From an uncultured bacterium (GTDB lineage: Bacteria > Verrucomicrobiota > Kiritimatiellia > CAIKKV01): a DNA stretch of 64,000 bases. Below are positions 54,777 to 63,903 of the stretch, in pieces (position 1 is the first letter of the stretch; each line of letters opens with the position of its first letter). Both the position numbers and the translations under genes were made by a program. The stretch covers positions 1 through 64,000 of the forward strand of contig CALHRZ010000007.1 in NCBI GenBank assembly GCA_938038445.1, given 5' to 3'. A model generated the notes under the pieces. That model was given only the letters and a program-made list of their open reading frames with translations, searched no databases and had not been told where the DNA came from.

Positions 54777-55556
54777 TCAGAACCGATACATAGCGCCGGC
54801 GATTCCGGATAGCCGATACGGCTTGTCTACGATGGGGCTTTTGGTGATTTCCTGATTCAGCCATTCTCCGAACAGGCCGGCATGAAGGGTCCACTTTTGC
54901 GTCAGCCCTTTTTCGACTCGGATTCCCGCCAGCAATCCCCAACTGCTTTCGGCGGCATATTCCGGCCGATCGGGGGCCGTCTCATCGGCTCGGACCCCAT
55001 AATAGTAATTGTTCAATGGGCGACTGCGCCTGTTGACGCCCACCAAGGGCGTGACCTGGAGGCGTTCGATCCCTCCCAAATCGTTCAGACGGCGCGACAG
55101 GGTTCCGCGCAGCTCGTAGCCCCCGTGTTGCTGAAGGATGTCGGACGACCAGTCGATTCCAAGGGTTGCCCAATCCCAATTCATTTGAAAGGCCAATCCG
55201 GCTTCGAGTGTGCGGTTCCGGTCCGACATTCCGCGCAACGCGGGTCCTTCCTCCGCCTCATACCCTTCGGAGCGCATTTTGACGACTCCCTCCAGGGCCG
55301 CCTTTCCGCGGCGGACCAGTGTATAGGAAAGTTGGGGGCCGAAGAGGCGCAAGCGGTTCCACTGAACCATGAACAGCGGGATCGGTAAAATCTCGAGGGG
55401 CGCGCTTTTTTGAGCTTTTTGGCTGATCACGACACCGGGGCCAAGCATCATGAGCGGGAGGGGGGGTGGTCGTTCGCCTTGCGGATTGGCCGCCGCAGCT
55501 ATCCGCACGGCTACGAGAAGGCAGCTGATCACGATCGGGTTTGTTTTCAGACGCAT
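54777..55556 (-). CDS. MipA/OmpV-family outer-membrane protein
   Basis: A 259-residue exported beta-barrel protein. The signal peptide is about residues 1-22 (IVISCLLVAVRIAAA). The barrel shows alternating strands, for example RLQVTPLVGVNRRSR and NNYYYGVRADE, and ends in a C-terminal aromatic residue (GAMYRF), as outer-membrane barrels do. The MipA family scaffolds murein hydrolases in E. coli, but many members have unknown roles. It is monocistronic, between the convergent Lgt-like gene and the divergent pseudogene. Confidence 0.8.
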   Translation of the reverse strand: MRLKTNPIVISCLLVAVRIAAAANPQGERPPPLPLMMLGPGVVISQKAQKSAPLEILPIPLFMVQWNRLRLFGPQLSYTLVRRGKAALEGVVKMRSEGYEAEEGPALRGMSDRNRTLEAGLAFQMNWDWATLGIDWSSDILQQHGGYELRGTLSRRLNDLGGIERLQVTPLVGVNRRSRPLNNYYYGVRADETAPDRPEYAAESSWGLLAGIRVEKGLTQKWTLHAGLFGEWLNQEITKSPIVDKPYRLSGIAGAMYRF

Positions 55557-55649
55557 AGGGAGGGGAACAATAAAGGGAAACCTTATTTAGAACAACTCAA
55601 AACAACGGAATGACGTTGACGGAGGATAGCGGGACCAATAGGATGAGGG

Positions 55650-56236
55650 GTGTTTTTCGACATCCATGTTCATGCCTATTCCGCCGTATGCCCGCCGGCC
55701 GATGGTAGGATACAATTTGCGATGCAGGAGGAGGTTGTGCAGCGGCATGAGGAATTGGGAATTGAGGGGGGATGTCTTGTTCCTTTGAGTGGGCCGGAGG
55801 TTTATCCTCCTCAATCGGGCGAAGAATGTCTCGGAATGTGCGAGCGTTCGGGAGGTGTCGGTTGATCCCTTGTTACGGCATCGACCCGCTCGGGATTTCG
55901 AACGCCCTGAATGCGCCATTCGGCCTTTGGCTGCAACATCATCGTGCACGGGGATGTCGGATTGTTGGGGAAGTGATGCCGAGTTTCCCCTTTCTCGATC
56001 CCCGTTATCAGAATCTCTTCCGAGCGGTGGCGGAAATCGGGATGCCCCTGGCGTCTGACATTTCGGATCGGCTGATGTTTGGAACCGACCTATGCCGGGC
56101 GGATCGACCTGTTCCTCTTGCGGGATTCCTGTTAGAGTTTCGCGAGGCGGGCGGGATTTCAGAAGGGATTTTTCAGAAAGTTGCACGACGCAATGCGTAT
56201 CGGTTATTAGGACTCGATCGTCCGGAGGCTCTATGA
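55650..56236 (+). pseudogene. Amidohydrolase 2-family metal-dependent hydrolase, frameshifted and internally deleted
   Basis: The GTG frame gives FFDIHVHAYSAV, the metal-binding start of an amidohydrolase-2 TIM barrel, and runs to GMCERSGG before a stop near 55864. Family similarity then continues in the +2 frame (RLIPCYGIDPLG, CRIVGEVMPSFPFLDPR) to the end, so one base, probably a T in CGTTCGGG near 55846-55850, has been lost. A second lesion is an in-frame gap: GMPLASDIS is followed directly by DRLMFGTDLC, removing about 90 residues of barrel that normally separate them. The result should be non-functional. The stop overlaps the acyltransferase ATG (ATGA), a sign it was once an operon member. 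Confidence 0.75.
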
Positions 56237-56991
56237 CGGAAAGGCCCATCATCAAGGTCAAAGGCGTGCAGGGGGAGGGGAGGCGATCTGCCTGGCGGAC
56301 GTACCGAGAGCTTCAGTACGGTCCGCTGTCGTTCGGGGGTGTTCTTTGGGCGGAAGCCGCTGCGTTTCTGTTTAGCGGGATGGGGGGGGGCGCCGGGTAT
56401 GTGTTGCGGCGGTTTGCCTGGCGGCCGTTGTTAGGCGGTTGCGGTCGGGGGGTGATTTTCGGCCGATTGGTTGTTTTGAGGCATCCGAAAAAGATACGGT
56501 TAGGCGATGGCGTTATTGTGGATGACTTGGCCGTTTTGGATGCCAAAGGGAGCGGAAATGAGGGGATTTCGATTGGGAGCCGGGTTTATATCGGGCGGCA
56601 TTCGATTGTGTATTGCAAGAATGGTCGCATCGTTCTTGGGGAGGACGTCAATCTTTCCTCGAATTGCCAGCTGTATTCGTCGAATGATTTACGAGTGGGG
56701 CGGGGAACTCTGATAGGGGCTTACTCCTATTTGATGAGCGGTGGTGCGTATGAAACGGATTCGGCGATTCCCTTTTCGGAACAAGAGGGCATGGGTACAC
56801 GGGGTCCGCTTATCATCGGGGAGCACTGTTGGTTGGGGGCGCGGGTGACGGTGCTGGATGGCGTCTCGATCGGCGATCATGCTGTCGTGGGAGCGGGAGC
56901 GGTGGTGACGCAGACGCTGCCTCCGGGTTGCGTTGCGGCCGGCGTGCCGGCGAAGGTGTTACGGTTGCGGACCGTCGTCCCGTCGGCGTAG
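56233..56991 (+). CDS. Hexapeptide-repeat acyltransferase
   Basis: A 252-residue left-handed beta-helix transferase. Hexapeptide turns run from about residue 80 (IRLGDGVIVDDLAVLDAKGS, IVLGEDVNLSSNCQ) to LIIGEHCWLGARVTVLDGV and IGDHAVVGAGAVVTQTLPPG, the usual ending of WbbJ/CysE-type acetyltransferases. The 45-residue N-terminal stretch before the repeats includes a hydrophobic patch and could dock to the membrane. It overlaps the preceding pseudogene by 4 nt and the convergent membrane-protein gene by 33 bp. Acetylation of a glycan is likely. Confidence 0.85.
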   Translation: MTERPIIKVKGVQGEGRRSAWRTYRELQYGPLSFGGVLWAEAAAFLFSGMGGGAGYVLRRFAWRPLLGGCGRGVIFGRLVVLRHPKKIRLGDGVIVDDLAVLDAKGSGNEGISIGSRVYIGRHSIVYCKNGRIVLGEDVNLSSNCQLYSSNDLRVGRGTLIGAYSYLMSGGAYETDSAIPFSEQEGMGTRGPLIIGEHCWLGARVTVLDGVSIGDHAVVGAGAVVTQTLPPGCVAAGVPAKVLRLRTVVPSA

Positions 56992-59511
56992 AGTGATGGA
57001 GCGGATGGTCATATCGGCTCGCCGGCTATATCGGAAGTAGAGCGTGAGGGGCTGATTGGAATTGAGGTTGAATTCCGTTGCCGCGTTTCGGCCCTGCTCA
57101 ATCGGGTAGGGGGTGGGAAAGAGCGATTTCCCGCCGGCATCGGCTTGAAGATGGCCGAGGGGGGTTTCGGGGGAAGCGTCCGAAGTGTAGTCAAAACGCA
57201 GGGTATAACGTCCGGGTTCAAAGGGGAGGCGGGGGCCGTAGAAAATATAATCGTCCGCCTCGTAGCGTACGCGGAGATAGACCCAGCCGGTTTTTGGATC
57301 CGAATATCCGGCTCGGAAGAACGCATCGGCGGGAAAAACGACTTCTTGTCCAGGGGAAGGGGGCTGCCAGTCCGTGCCCCAGAAGCTGAGGTAATCCAGG
57401 TCAAGCGCTCCTTGAGAGGTTTGCAGGACAGGAAGAATGTTGGACGAAGCGGGGAGGGGTACGGCGATCCAATGCCATTGGGGATTGGAGATGGTTAGGG
57501 TTTGGATTTCGGCGCGATCGGGGGTTGTGCGCAGGGTCAGAGTGCCCGAACCGCGGACCCGGAGTGCCAGATGGGGATCGGGCGCATGGTCGCAGCGGAA
57601 GAAGCGGCCTGTGACCGAGGCGCCTTCTGGCAAGTGCAGACAGACGCCGCGGGTGGCATCGGAGTCGGCGGTCGGCAAGGCGTCGGGCGAAAAAGGGAGA
57701 AATTCGGCTTCCCAAATGCGTGCGGGGAACAGGGGGCGTTGGGGGCGTGGCGGGGGGGGTGGGGAGGCAGGCGATTCGAGGATTTCGAAGGACCAGACGG
57801 ACTGATCCTGGCGCAAGAAGCGCAGGCGGGGATGCTCGAGAAGGCGATCGCGTGTGAAAACGGAGGGGAAGGCGCCGACTTTTTCCGGAAACGCGTCTTC
57901 GTGAAAGATGAGGTAACGAAACCCCCGTTCGAGCAGTTCGTTCAGGAGGGGGTCGGTGATCAGCCCCATATTGAGCGGAGCGAAGCGGGCCGTTAGTTCT
58001 TTGTAACTCTTTGGGACGACGGGTCGGTAGCCGTTCAGCATACGGATTCGGTAGAGGGAAACATAGTGCTGGTAGCGGGCACTCCAGTCCGCATCGCCGG
58101 GCCAGAGGGGGAGCACGACGGCGCGGGGGATTTCCCGCCGGTGGGCGGCGTCCTCCGCGACGGCGGCGTAGGCACCCTGTTCGGAGTCGAGGAGGCAGAC
58201 GGTGACACGGATTTGGGCGAGGTGTTCACCGACCAGGAGAAGGGGCAGGAGGGGGAGTGCGTAGGCGATTCGGGGGACAGGACGAAAGAAGGATTGGAGA
58301 TCGGCGATGGCGATGGCGATGGCGCCGGGCAGAAGAATTGTGAGGATCGCGAAGATTTTAGCGGGCTGCCGGATCATCTTGAATCCGGGAAGGTGTTCGC
58401 GGAACCATTCGAACAGGGCGCCGTTCCAGGGACCGCGAGGGCCGAGGGCGAGCATCACCACGAGAACGCCGGTGGTCCACAAGAGGAGTCCCGCGAGGAA
58501 ACGGCGGCGGTCGGCCGGTGGCGCTGTTTTCCAACGTGTTAGGCCGGTGATCAGGTGGAGGCCGACCAAGGCGTAGAGGACGTAGCCGAGGTAGATATGC
58601 GCGTCACGGCCTTTGCCCCCCCATTGGGAGAGTCCACGCGAGCGGGGGGTATACCAGAGGATTTCCGAGAGGGTTCGTCCCGCGTCGAGGGAAGTGCCTT
58701 CGAAATGGCGATGGGCCGCGCGCCAAGCGAGGAAACCAAGGGTGAGGATAGCGGCTCCGATCGGGAGAGCGGCCAGGACGAGCCGACGCCAAAAAACGGG
58801 GGATCGCCAAGGGAAATTGTTTCGGAGAAGAAGCGCAACGAGGGCCAGCATGGGAAGGGCGAGGAAGGAGAACAGGAAAACATGGCGGTCGTTGAAATAG
58901 GCGGCGGTGAGTGCGGCGGCAGCGAGAAAGCCCCCTTCGACTTTTTCTTCGCGAAGTGCCAGGACGAGCCCCAGCATCAGAAGAGCCGGCCACGTCATGG
59001 CCATGCCGGTTGGACTTCCGCCGAAGAGCATGACCCAACGGAAGGGGAACGCGAAGGATGCAATGGCGGCCAAAGCGGCTAGCCAGTCGGGTTTGAGAAA
59101 CCGACGCAGCCAGAGCCAGGTGAAGAAGTGAGTGAGCCACAGGGTCACGAAGAGGGTGATGTTCCAGGCGCCTGTGCGGCCGAGGAGGGGGCGGGCGGCG
59201 GCGTAGATCAGGGAGAAGGGGAGATTATAGGGGGCGGGTTGGTAACGTTCCTGGTCGTTGCCGGCGTTGAATTCATAGTGGTTTTGGAAAAGGGGGGTTT
59301 TGCCGGCGAGCATATCGCTGAACAGCCAGTGGAAGTAATGGAACTGAAGGTGATCGCCCACGATCATCGCCCGAGCGTTTTTGCGTTCAATGTTGTGGGC
59401 GGAGGAAGGGATGCCTGTAAAAAAATAACGGTAGAGAGGGTAGGCGACGATTGTCCAGACGACAGCGGTCGAGACGAGGGAGCCGAGGAGGGTTCGTCGG
59501 ATTGTAAGCAT
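56959..59511 (-). CDS. Large GT-C/YfhO-like membrane protein with C-terminal beta-domain
   Basis: An 850-residue protein. The first 520 residues hold about 11-12 hydrophobic helices with a periplasmic loop after TM1 containing VGDHLQFHYFHWLF and NHYEFNAGNDQE, the arrangement of GT-C lipid-linked-sugar transferases such as YfhO. The C-terminal 330 residues are soluble, Pro-rich and beta-like, with carbohydrate-binding character (HLALRVRGSGTLTLRT, GRYTLRFDYTSDA). I chose the ATG at 59511 (MLTIRRTLLGSLVST). Upstream codons have no ribosome-binding site. Donor and acceptor are unknown. It is convergent with the acyltransferase gene. Confidence 0.8.
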   Translation of the reverse strand: MLTIRRTLLGSLVSTAVVWTIVAYPLYRYFFTGIPSSAHNIERKNARAMIVGDHLQFHYFHWLFSDMLAGKTPLFQNHYEFNAGNDQERYQPAPYNLPFSLIYAAARPLLGRTGAWNITLFVTLWLTHFFTWLWLRRFLKPDWLAALAAIASFAFPFRWVMLFGGSPTGMAMTWPALLMLGLVLALREEKVEGGFLAAAALTAAYFNDRHVFLFSFLALPMLALVALLLRNNFPWRSPVFWRRLVLAALPIGAAILTLGFLAWRAAHRHFEGTSLDAGRTLSEILWYTPRSRGLSQWGGKGRDAHIYLGYVLYALVGLHLITGLTRWKTAPPADRRRFLAGLLLWTTGVLVVMLALGPRGPWNGALFEWFREHLPGFKMIRQPAKIFAILTILLPGAIAIAIADLQSFFRPVPRIAYALPLLPLLLVGEHLAQIRVTVCLLDSEQGAYAAVAEDAAHRREIPRAVVLPLWPGDADWSARYQHYVSLYRIRMLNGYRPVVPKSYKELTARFAPLNMGLITDPLLNELLERGFRYLIFHEDAFPEKVGAFPSVFTRDRLLEHPRLRFLRQDQSVWSFEILESPASPPPPPRPQRPLFPARIWEAEFLPFSPDALPTADSDATRGVCLHLPEGASVTGRFFRCDHAPDPHLALRVRGSGTLTLRTTPDRAEIQTLTISNPQWHWIAVPLPASSNILPVLQTSQGALDLDYLSFWGTDWQPPSPGQEVVFPADAFFRAGYSDPKTGWVYLRVRYEADDYIFYGPRLPFEPGRYTLRFDYTSDASPETPLGHLQADAGGKSLFPTPYPIEQGRNAATEFNLNSNQPLTLYFRYSRRADMTIRSITLRRRDDGPQP

Positions 59512-59590
59512 GGGGGGAGCATATCGGAGGGGCGCGCGGGGGGCAAGTTTCTTTTCCCTTGTGGCGGGAGCGATCGGGGTGCGAGACGGG

Positions 59591-59620
59591 TTGAAATGGG
59601 GCGGAGCTCTCTGGTATGAT
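59591..59620 (+). promoter_or_regulatory. Promoter of the CAU tRNA
   Basis: TTGAAA at 59591-59596, an 18-bp spacer and TATGAT at 59615-59620 form a good promoter that ends 12 bp before the tRNA. It may also serve the downstream DUF503 gene. Confidence 0.65.
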
Positions 59621-59631
59621 CGGATCAAACC

Positions 59632-59705
59632 GGGCCCATAGCTCAGATGGTCAGAGCGGAGGACTCATAATCCTTTGGTCGCAGGTTCAAGTCCTGCTGG
59701 GCCCA
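59632..59705 (+). tRNA. tRNA with CAT anticodon (Ile2 with lysidine, or elongator Met)
   Basis: The cloverleaf is complete: acceptor GGGCCCA/TGGGCCC, D stem GCTC/GAGC, anticodon stem GAGGA/TCCTT with loop CTCATAA (anticodon CAT), and T arm GCAGG-TTCAAGT-CCTGC. The GGTCGC variable region and TTCAAGTCC T loop resemble tRNA-Ile2, in which C34 is changed to lysidine, more than elongator Met, but the two are hard to separate by eye. No CCA is encoded; TAACCA follows the discriminator A. Confidence 0.92.
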
Positions 59706-59725
59706 TAACCAAACGCGAGGCTGCC

Positions 59726-60007
59726 ATGGTCATTGGTCTTCTGACTGCTACCATCACCCTGCCTGCCTCCCGATCCCTGAAGGATAAGCGGGCGGTGCTT
59801 CGCTCGTTAAAGGATCGGATTCTCAACCGATACAATGTGAGCGTGGCGGAAGTGGGGCGCCAGGACCTGTGGCAGGCGGCAGATTTGGCGTTTGTCACCG
59901 TGGCGGCGGAATCGGAGGTGGTACAAAAACGACTTTCGGAACTTTCGGAGATTTTGCGGGGGAGTCCTTTGTTTGTTCTGACTCGGCTGGAGACGGAGTT
60001 AATGTGA
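59726..60007 (+). CDS. DUF503 (YlxP-like) protein
   Basis: A 93-residue protein opening MVIGLLTATITLPASRSLKDKR and containing NRYNVSVAEVGRQDLWQ, which identifies the DUF503 family. In many bacteria the homologue (YlxP) lies between infB and rbfA and is linked to ribosome assembly. Here it is detached from that operon and sits 20 nt after a tRNA gene. Start at 59726 is chosen because the family begins there. The function is not established. Confidence 0.88.
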   Translation: MVIGLLTATITLPASRSLKDKRAVLRSLKDRILNRYNVSVAEVGRQDLWQAADLAFVTVAAESEVVQKRLSELSEILRGSPLFVLTRLETELM

Positions 60008-60072
60008 GGGGAAAAAGGGCTTGCGTGGGTATACGCGGGGGGTTAAGGTGGACCGGAAGCGAGGATGCCGCG

Positions 60073-60510
60073 ATGGAAAACAGTGCGGACTGGAAACGGG
60101 AGTTGGGCGCTTTTCTTGAAGAGAAGCGTCGGGACAAGATGGAAGAGCGGCGCCAGGAGGCAGAGCAATTCCTCCGGGCCGTCGTGGTGCCGGCGTTTCA
60201 AGAACTTAAGAGTGAGCTGGAGCGGCACGGGCGGATGGTGTTTATCCGGGAGGTATCCTCTTCCGCCTCATTGAAAGTGACCCATCAAGGGGAGGAGGAG
60301 GTGACCTATTCGGTGCACATTCGCACGTTTACAGACCGGACGGAACCCTATCCCAGCATTCGGTATCGGGAGCGGCGCGGGGTGCGGTATGTTACGTTAG
60401 AGGGTGCGTTTGGAACTGCGGGCCAGCCGGTGGCGACAGCCGACATTTCGAAGGAGGATGTTATTCGCAACTTTCTCTTTTACTACATGCGCTACACGCG
60501 GGAGGTCTGA
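60073..60510 (+). CDS. Hypothetical coiled-coil protein
   Basis: A 145-residue protein that I do not recognise. The first 60 residues are a charged helix likely to form a coiled coil (ELGAFLEEKRRDKMEERRQE). The rest is beta-like with TYSVHIRTFTDRTEPYPSIR and RYVTLEGAFG. There is no signal peptide. The ATG at 60073 follows a modest ribosome-binding site; the stop lies 2 nt before the lipoprotein start. It is probably part of the DUF503-TPR-dnaG transcript. Confidence 0.6.
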   Translation: MENSADWKRELGAFLEEKRRDKMEERRQEAEQFLRAVVVPAFQELKSELERHGRMVFIREVSSSASLKVTHQGEEEVTYSVHIRTFTDRTEPYPSIRYRERRGVRYVTLEGAFGTAGQPVATADISKEDVIRNFLFYYMRYTREV

Positions 60511-60512
60511 AC

Positions 60513-62024
60513 ATGAGCCTCGGCAGGGCGGCGGGATGGTTTTTCCCAGCGGTGATTGCTTTTCTAATTGTGGGTTCGGCGGGGTGCGGAGGGCGGGATC
60601 CGGCTTTTCTTCTGGAACGCGGGGCGCGCAATTATCGGGCGGGCAGGTATGACTTGGCCTTTCGCGATTTTCGGCGGGCGGCGGAACTGGATCCCTCCCA
60701 GGGGGAGGGACGTCTTTGGCTGGGGCTGGTTTTATGGCGGAAGGGGGAGACGGAGGGAGCGCTTCAGTCTTTTTACGAAGCGGCGGCGCTTCGGCCCGAG
60801 GATCCGCGTCCCTTTGAGTATGCGGCGCGGGTCTTGGGGAGTGTCGGTCGATGGCGGGAGGCGCGGGTTGCGCTGAATCAAGCGCTTCAGCGGGTGGGGT
60901 CGGCGACCCCTTCTCTCTTGAATGCGATTGGTGTCGCCGCGGCGATGGACGGTCGGATCGAGGCCGCGCGGGCGCAATTTGCCGCCTGCGGCTCGTATGC
61001 GCCGGCGTTGTACAACGCGGCGATTTTGGCGCGGGATGTTTTTCGCGATCGTTCGGCTGCGCGCCGTTATTTCGAAGCGTATCTTCGGGAGGCGCCCGAG
61101 GGCGAGCGGGCGCAAGCGGCTCGTCGAGCTCTTGAGGCGTTGGACGAAGAGGGTGCCAAGGTTTCCCCTGCGGATTCCTCTGTTTCTGCAACCCGGGCGG
61201 CGTTGTCGTCTCGAAGCGGCGATCGGATGAAAGAAGCGCGGGCGGCGCTTGGACGGCGGGCGTATGAAGAGGCGGCATTGCGGTTCCGGGAAGCAGCGGA
61301 AGCGGATCCTCGCAACGCCGATGCGGTTTGGGAGATGGCGAAGGTTTGGGATCAACGGCTTCTGAATGCGGACCGTGCCATTGAGAGTTATCGGCGGTTT
61401 CTGAGGGATTTTGCCGACGATTCCCGGGCGGTGGAAGCGCGACGGCGGCTCAACGAACTGTCGGCTCGACCTCCACCCCTGAGATCACTTCCCGAAACGC
61501 CGCCGGAAAACATCCTCAAGGCCAGCGAGCTTCAGTTTCGGAAACCGGAAAAACGGCAGCCTGAAGCTGCCCAGGCGGCGTTGTTACGTGGGAACGAGTA
61601 TTTGGCGAGGGCCGACTATGACCGTGCGATTTTCGACTATCGCCGAGCGATCGAGTTGGATGACGCGTTGGAGGCGGCGTATTTCAACCTGGGGCTGGCC
61701 TATTGGCATCAGAACAAGGATGCATTCGCGCGAGCGCTTTTCCAGCGCGCGGTTTCGGCGCGGCCGGATTGGGCGGAAGCCCGGTACATGCTGGCGCTTG
61801 TTTACCAACGGGAGGGTCTTTGGATCAAGGCGGAGGAGCATCTGCGCGAGCTGATTCGGATCCGGCCGGACTTTGCGGATGCGTATGCCGTTTTGGCCCT
61901 TCACTATGCCGATGTGCCGGCCCAGAGGAACCAGACCCGCGCCTGGTTTGAACAGTATCTGAAACGGGAGCCCAAGGGGCGTTACGCCTCGGCGGCCCGT
62001 GCGTGGTTGACCCGTAATCCTTGA
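60513..62024 (+). CDS. TPR-repeat lipoprotein
   Basis: A 503-residue protein with a signal peptide and lipobox (LIVGSAGC, Cys25), so it is anchored in the outer or inner membrane facing the periplasm. At least two TPR blocks are readable, about residues 33-130 (ERGARNYRAGRYDLAFRDF) and about 235-495, the second with a clear tandem (LLRGNEYLARADYDRAIFDY, YFNLGLAYWHQNKDAFARAL). Low-complexity linkers near 215-235 separate them. Such lipoproteins scaffold envelope complexes; the partner is unknown. It follows the hypothetical gene at 2 nt and precedes dnaG at 7 nt. Confidence 0.85.
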   Translation: MSLGRAAGWFFPAVIAFLIVGSAGCGGRDPAFLLERGARNYRAGRYDLAFRDFRRAAELDPSQGEGRLWLGLVLWRKGETEGALQSFYEAAALRPEDPRPFEYAARVLGSVGRWREARVALNQALQRVGSATPSLLNAIGVAAAMDGRIEAARAQFAACGSYAPALYNAAILARDVFRDRSAARRYFEAYLREAPEGERAQAARRALEALDEEGAKVSPADSSVSATRAALSSRSGDRMKEARAALGRRAYEEAALRFREAAEADPRNADAVWEMAKVWDQRLLNADRAIESYRRFLRDFADDSRAVEARRRLNELSARPPPLRSLPETPPENILKASELQFRKPEKRQPEAAQAALLRGNEYLARADYDRAIFDYRRAIELDDALEAAYFNLGLAYWHQNKDAFARALFQRAVSARPDWAEARYMLALVYQREGLWIKAEEHLRELIRIRPDFADAYAVLALHYADVPAQRNQTRAWFEQYLKREPKGRYASAARAWLTRNP

Positions 62025-62031
62025 TTATTCT

Positions 62032-63900
62032 ATGGCCGTTGTTTCCAAAGAGGTTCTGGATGAAATTCGGGCGCGAAACGATCTTGTGGAGGTGGTGGGA
62101 GAGGTCGTGCGCCTGACCAGGGCTGGTGCGAATTACAAAGGTCTATGCCCCTTTCACAAGGAGAAGACGCCATCGTTTCATGTGCATTCTGGCCGGCAGA
62201 TGTTTCATTGTTTTGGCTGTGGGGTGGGAGGGGATGTTTTTACCTTTGTGATGAAGCGGGAGGGGGTTGATTTTATGGGGGCCGTTCGGTTGCTGGCGTC
62301 CCGTGCGGGTATTCGGCTTCAGTTCGAGGAGGGCGTGCGGAGGGGAGTGGAGTCTTCGGAACGGGAGCAGTTGCTGGCCCTTCACCGGGATCTGGCGGAG
62401 GAGTATCATCGGGTGTTGTTGAAAGAAGCAGGCGCAGAAGGAGCCCGGCGATATTTGGCGAAGCGGGACTTGGGGCAGGCGGTGGTCAAGGAGTTTCGGA
62501 TCGGCTATGCTCCGGCGGGGTGGGATTTCGCGTTACAGTGGGCGCAGCGGAAGGGATATTCTCCTGCGCTTTTGGCTCGGGCGGGGTTGGTGGTGGAGCG
62601 CGAGGGGGGACAAGGGGGAGGAGGCGGATTTTATGATCGTTTTCGCGATCGGATCATGTTTCCGATCTGCGATGAGCAGGGGCGCGTGGTCGGATTCAGC
62701 GGGCGAATTTTGCGGGACGAACCCCAGGCGGCTAAGTATGTGAACAGTCCCGAGACCCCCATTTTTCGCAAAAGCCGGATTTTGTTTGCGCTTCATCGGG
62801 CACGTGCGGCGATTGTCGAGCAGCGAACGGCGGTGATTTGCGAGGGGCAGATCGACGTGATTCGGTGTCACACAGCGGGGGTGCGGAATGCCGTGGCTTC
62901 CCAGGGGACGGCCTTTACGGAAGAGCATGCGCGAATTCTCGCCCGGTATGCCGACCGTGTAATTTTGGTGTTTGATCCTGATGCGGCCGGCCGTCGGGCT
63001 GCGATCAAAACCGCTCTTCTTTTCACGGAGGCGGGTTTAGACGTTCAGGTGGCAATTCTGCCGCCGGGCCGCGATCCGGACGCGTTCATCCGAGAAGAGG
63101 GGGCCGAAGCATTCCAACGGCGATTAGCAGAGGCTGGTTCCGGTTTCATGTATCTATTGGAAACGATATCGGAGGGCGTGGATCTGCAAACGGCGTCCGG
63201 GTTGCGGCGCGTTTTGGAGGGAGGCTTCGAATGGGTGGCCCGGCTGCCGGAGGAGAGCGGACGGGATCTGCTGTTACGACAGTTGGCCGAACGAACGGGC
63301 ACAAACCCGCTGGCGGTTGGACGGGATTTTCACGATTTTCTCTCCCGCCGTGCAGCAGGGGCTGAACCCTTTTATCCTGAACGGGCGACGGATTCCGATC
63401 GGAAGGCGGAATCGGCATCGGGACCGAGCGCACCTCCTCCGGAAGAGCGGCTTTTGCTTGAGCATGTGGTGGCGGAACCCGAGTTGGCCCTGTGGCTGGA
63501 ACAATTCGCACCGTCGGATTTGTTCACCCATCCCTGTTGTGCGCAGGTGGCCGCGGCGTTGATTGAGGCCAGTCGCAAGGGGGGGGACTGGAAAGATTGG
63601 ATGGAGAAAGAGGAGGGGAGGGATGAAGGGGTTTTGGCCTTTGCCGCCTCATTGCAGATGGCGCCATCGCGCACGGCGGGTTCCGAATTTTCCACCACGG
63701 AGGCCGTGCAGAGTCTGATCCTGAAATTGTGGGGGCGCCGTTTGAAGGCGGAAAAGCAGAAACTTCAGCAATCCCCGTTACCAACCGGAGAGAAAGAGGC
63801 CATGTTGTTTCGTCTGACCGGAGAGATTCGGGCTCTTTCGAACTGGAAGGACGGGCAGGCCGTGATTGAGGAGTATTTAGCGGAGAGGCGGGAGCGGTAA
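62032..63900 (+). CDS. dnaG: DNA primase DnaG
   Basis: A 622-residue primase that makes RNA primers for replication. The CHC2 zinc ribbon has Cys39, His42, Cys60 and Cys63 (CPFH and CFGC). The RNA polymerase core has KYVNSPETPIFRKSRIL. The TOPRIM domain carries AVICEGQIDVIRCH (EGQID where E. coli has EGYMD) and VILVFDPDAAGRRA. The C-terminal helicase-binding region follows residue 470. The ATG at 62032 is 7 nt after the TPR gene. The rpoD gene that often follows dnaG is absent; trmB converges instead. Confidence 0.96.
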   Translation: MAVVSKEVLDEIRARNDLVEVVGEVVRLTRAGANYKGLCPFHKEKTPSFHVHSGRQMFHCFGCGVGGDVFTFVMKREGVDFMGAVRLLASRAGIRLQFEEGVRRGVESSEREQLLALHRDLAEEYHRVLLKEAGAEGARRYLAKRDLGQAVVKEFRIGYAPAGWDFALQWAQRKGYSPALLARAGLVVEREGGQGGGGGFYDRFRDRIMFPICDEQGRVVGFSGRILRDEPQAAKYVNSPETPIFRKSRILFALHRARAAIVEQRTAVICEGQIDVIRCHTAGVRNAVASQGTAFTEEHARILARYADRVILVFDPDAAGRRAAIKTALLFTEAGLDVQVAILPPGRDPDAFIREEGAEAFQRRLAEAGSGFMYLLETISEGVDLQTASGLRRVLEGGFEWVARLPEESGRDLLLRQLAERTGTNPLAVGRDFHDFLSRRAAGAEPFYPERATDSDRKAESASGPSAPPPEERLLLEHVVAEPELALWLEQFAPSDLFTHPCCAQVAAALIEASRKGGDWKDWMEKEEGRDEGVLAFAASLQMAPSRTAGSEFSTTEAVQSLILKLWGRRLKAEKQKLQQSPLPTGEKEAMLFRLTGEIRALSNWKDGQAVIEEYLAERRER

Positions 63901-63903
63901 GGA

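Noticed and set aside
55587-56261. Minus-strand frame antisense to the amidohydrolase remnant
   Set aside because: It is intact, but its sequence shows no family resemblance, and the plus strand shows recognisable amidohydrolase segments in two frames.
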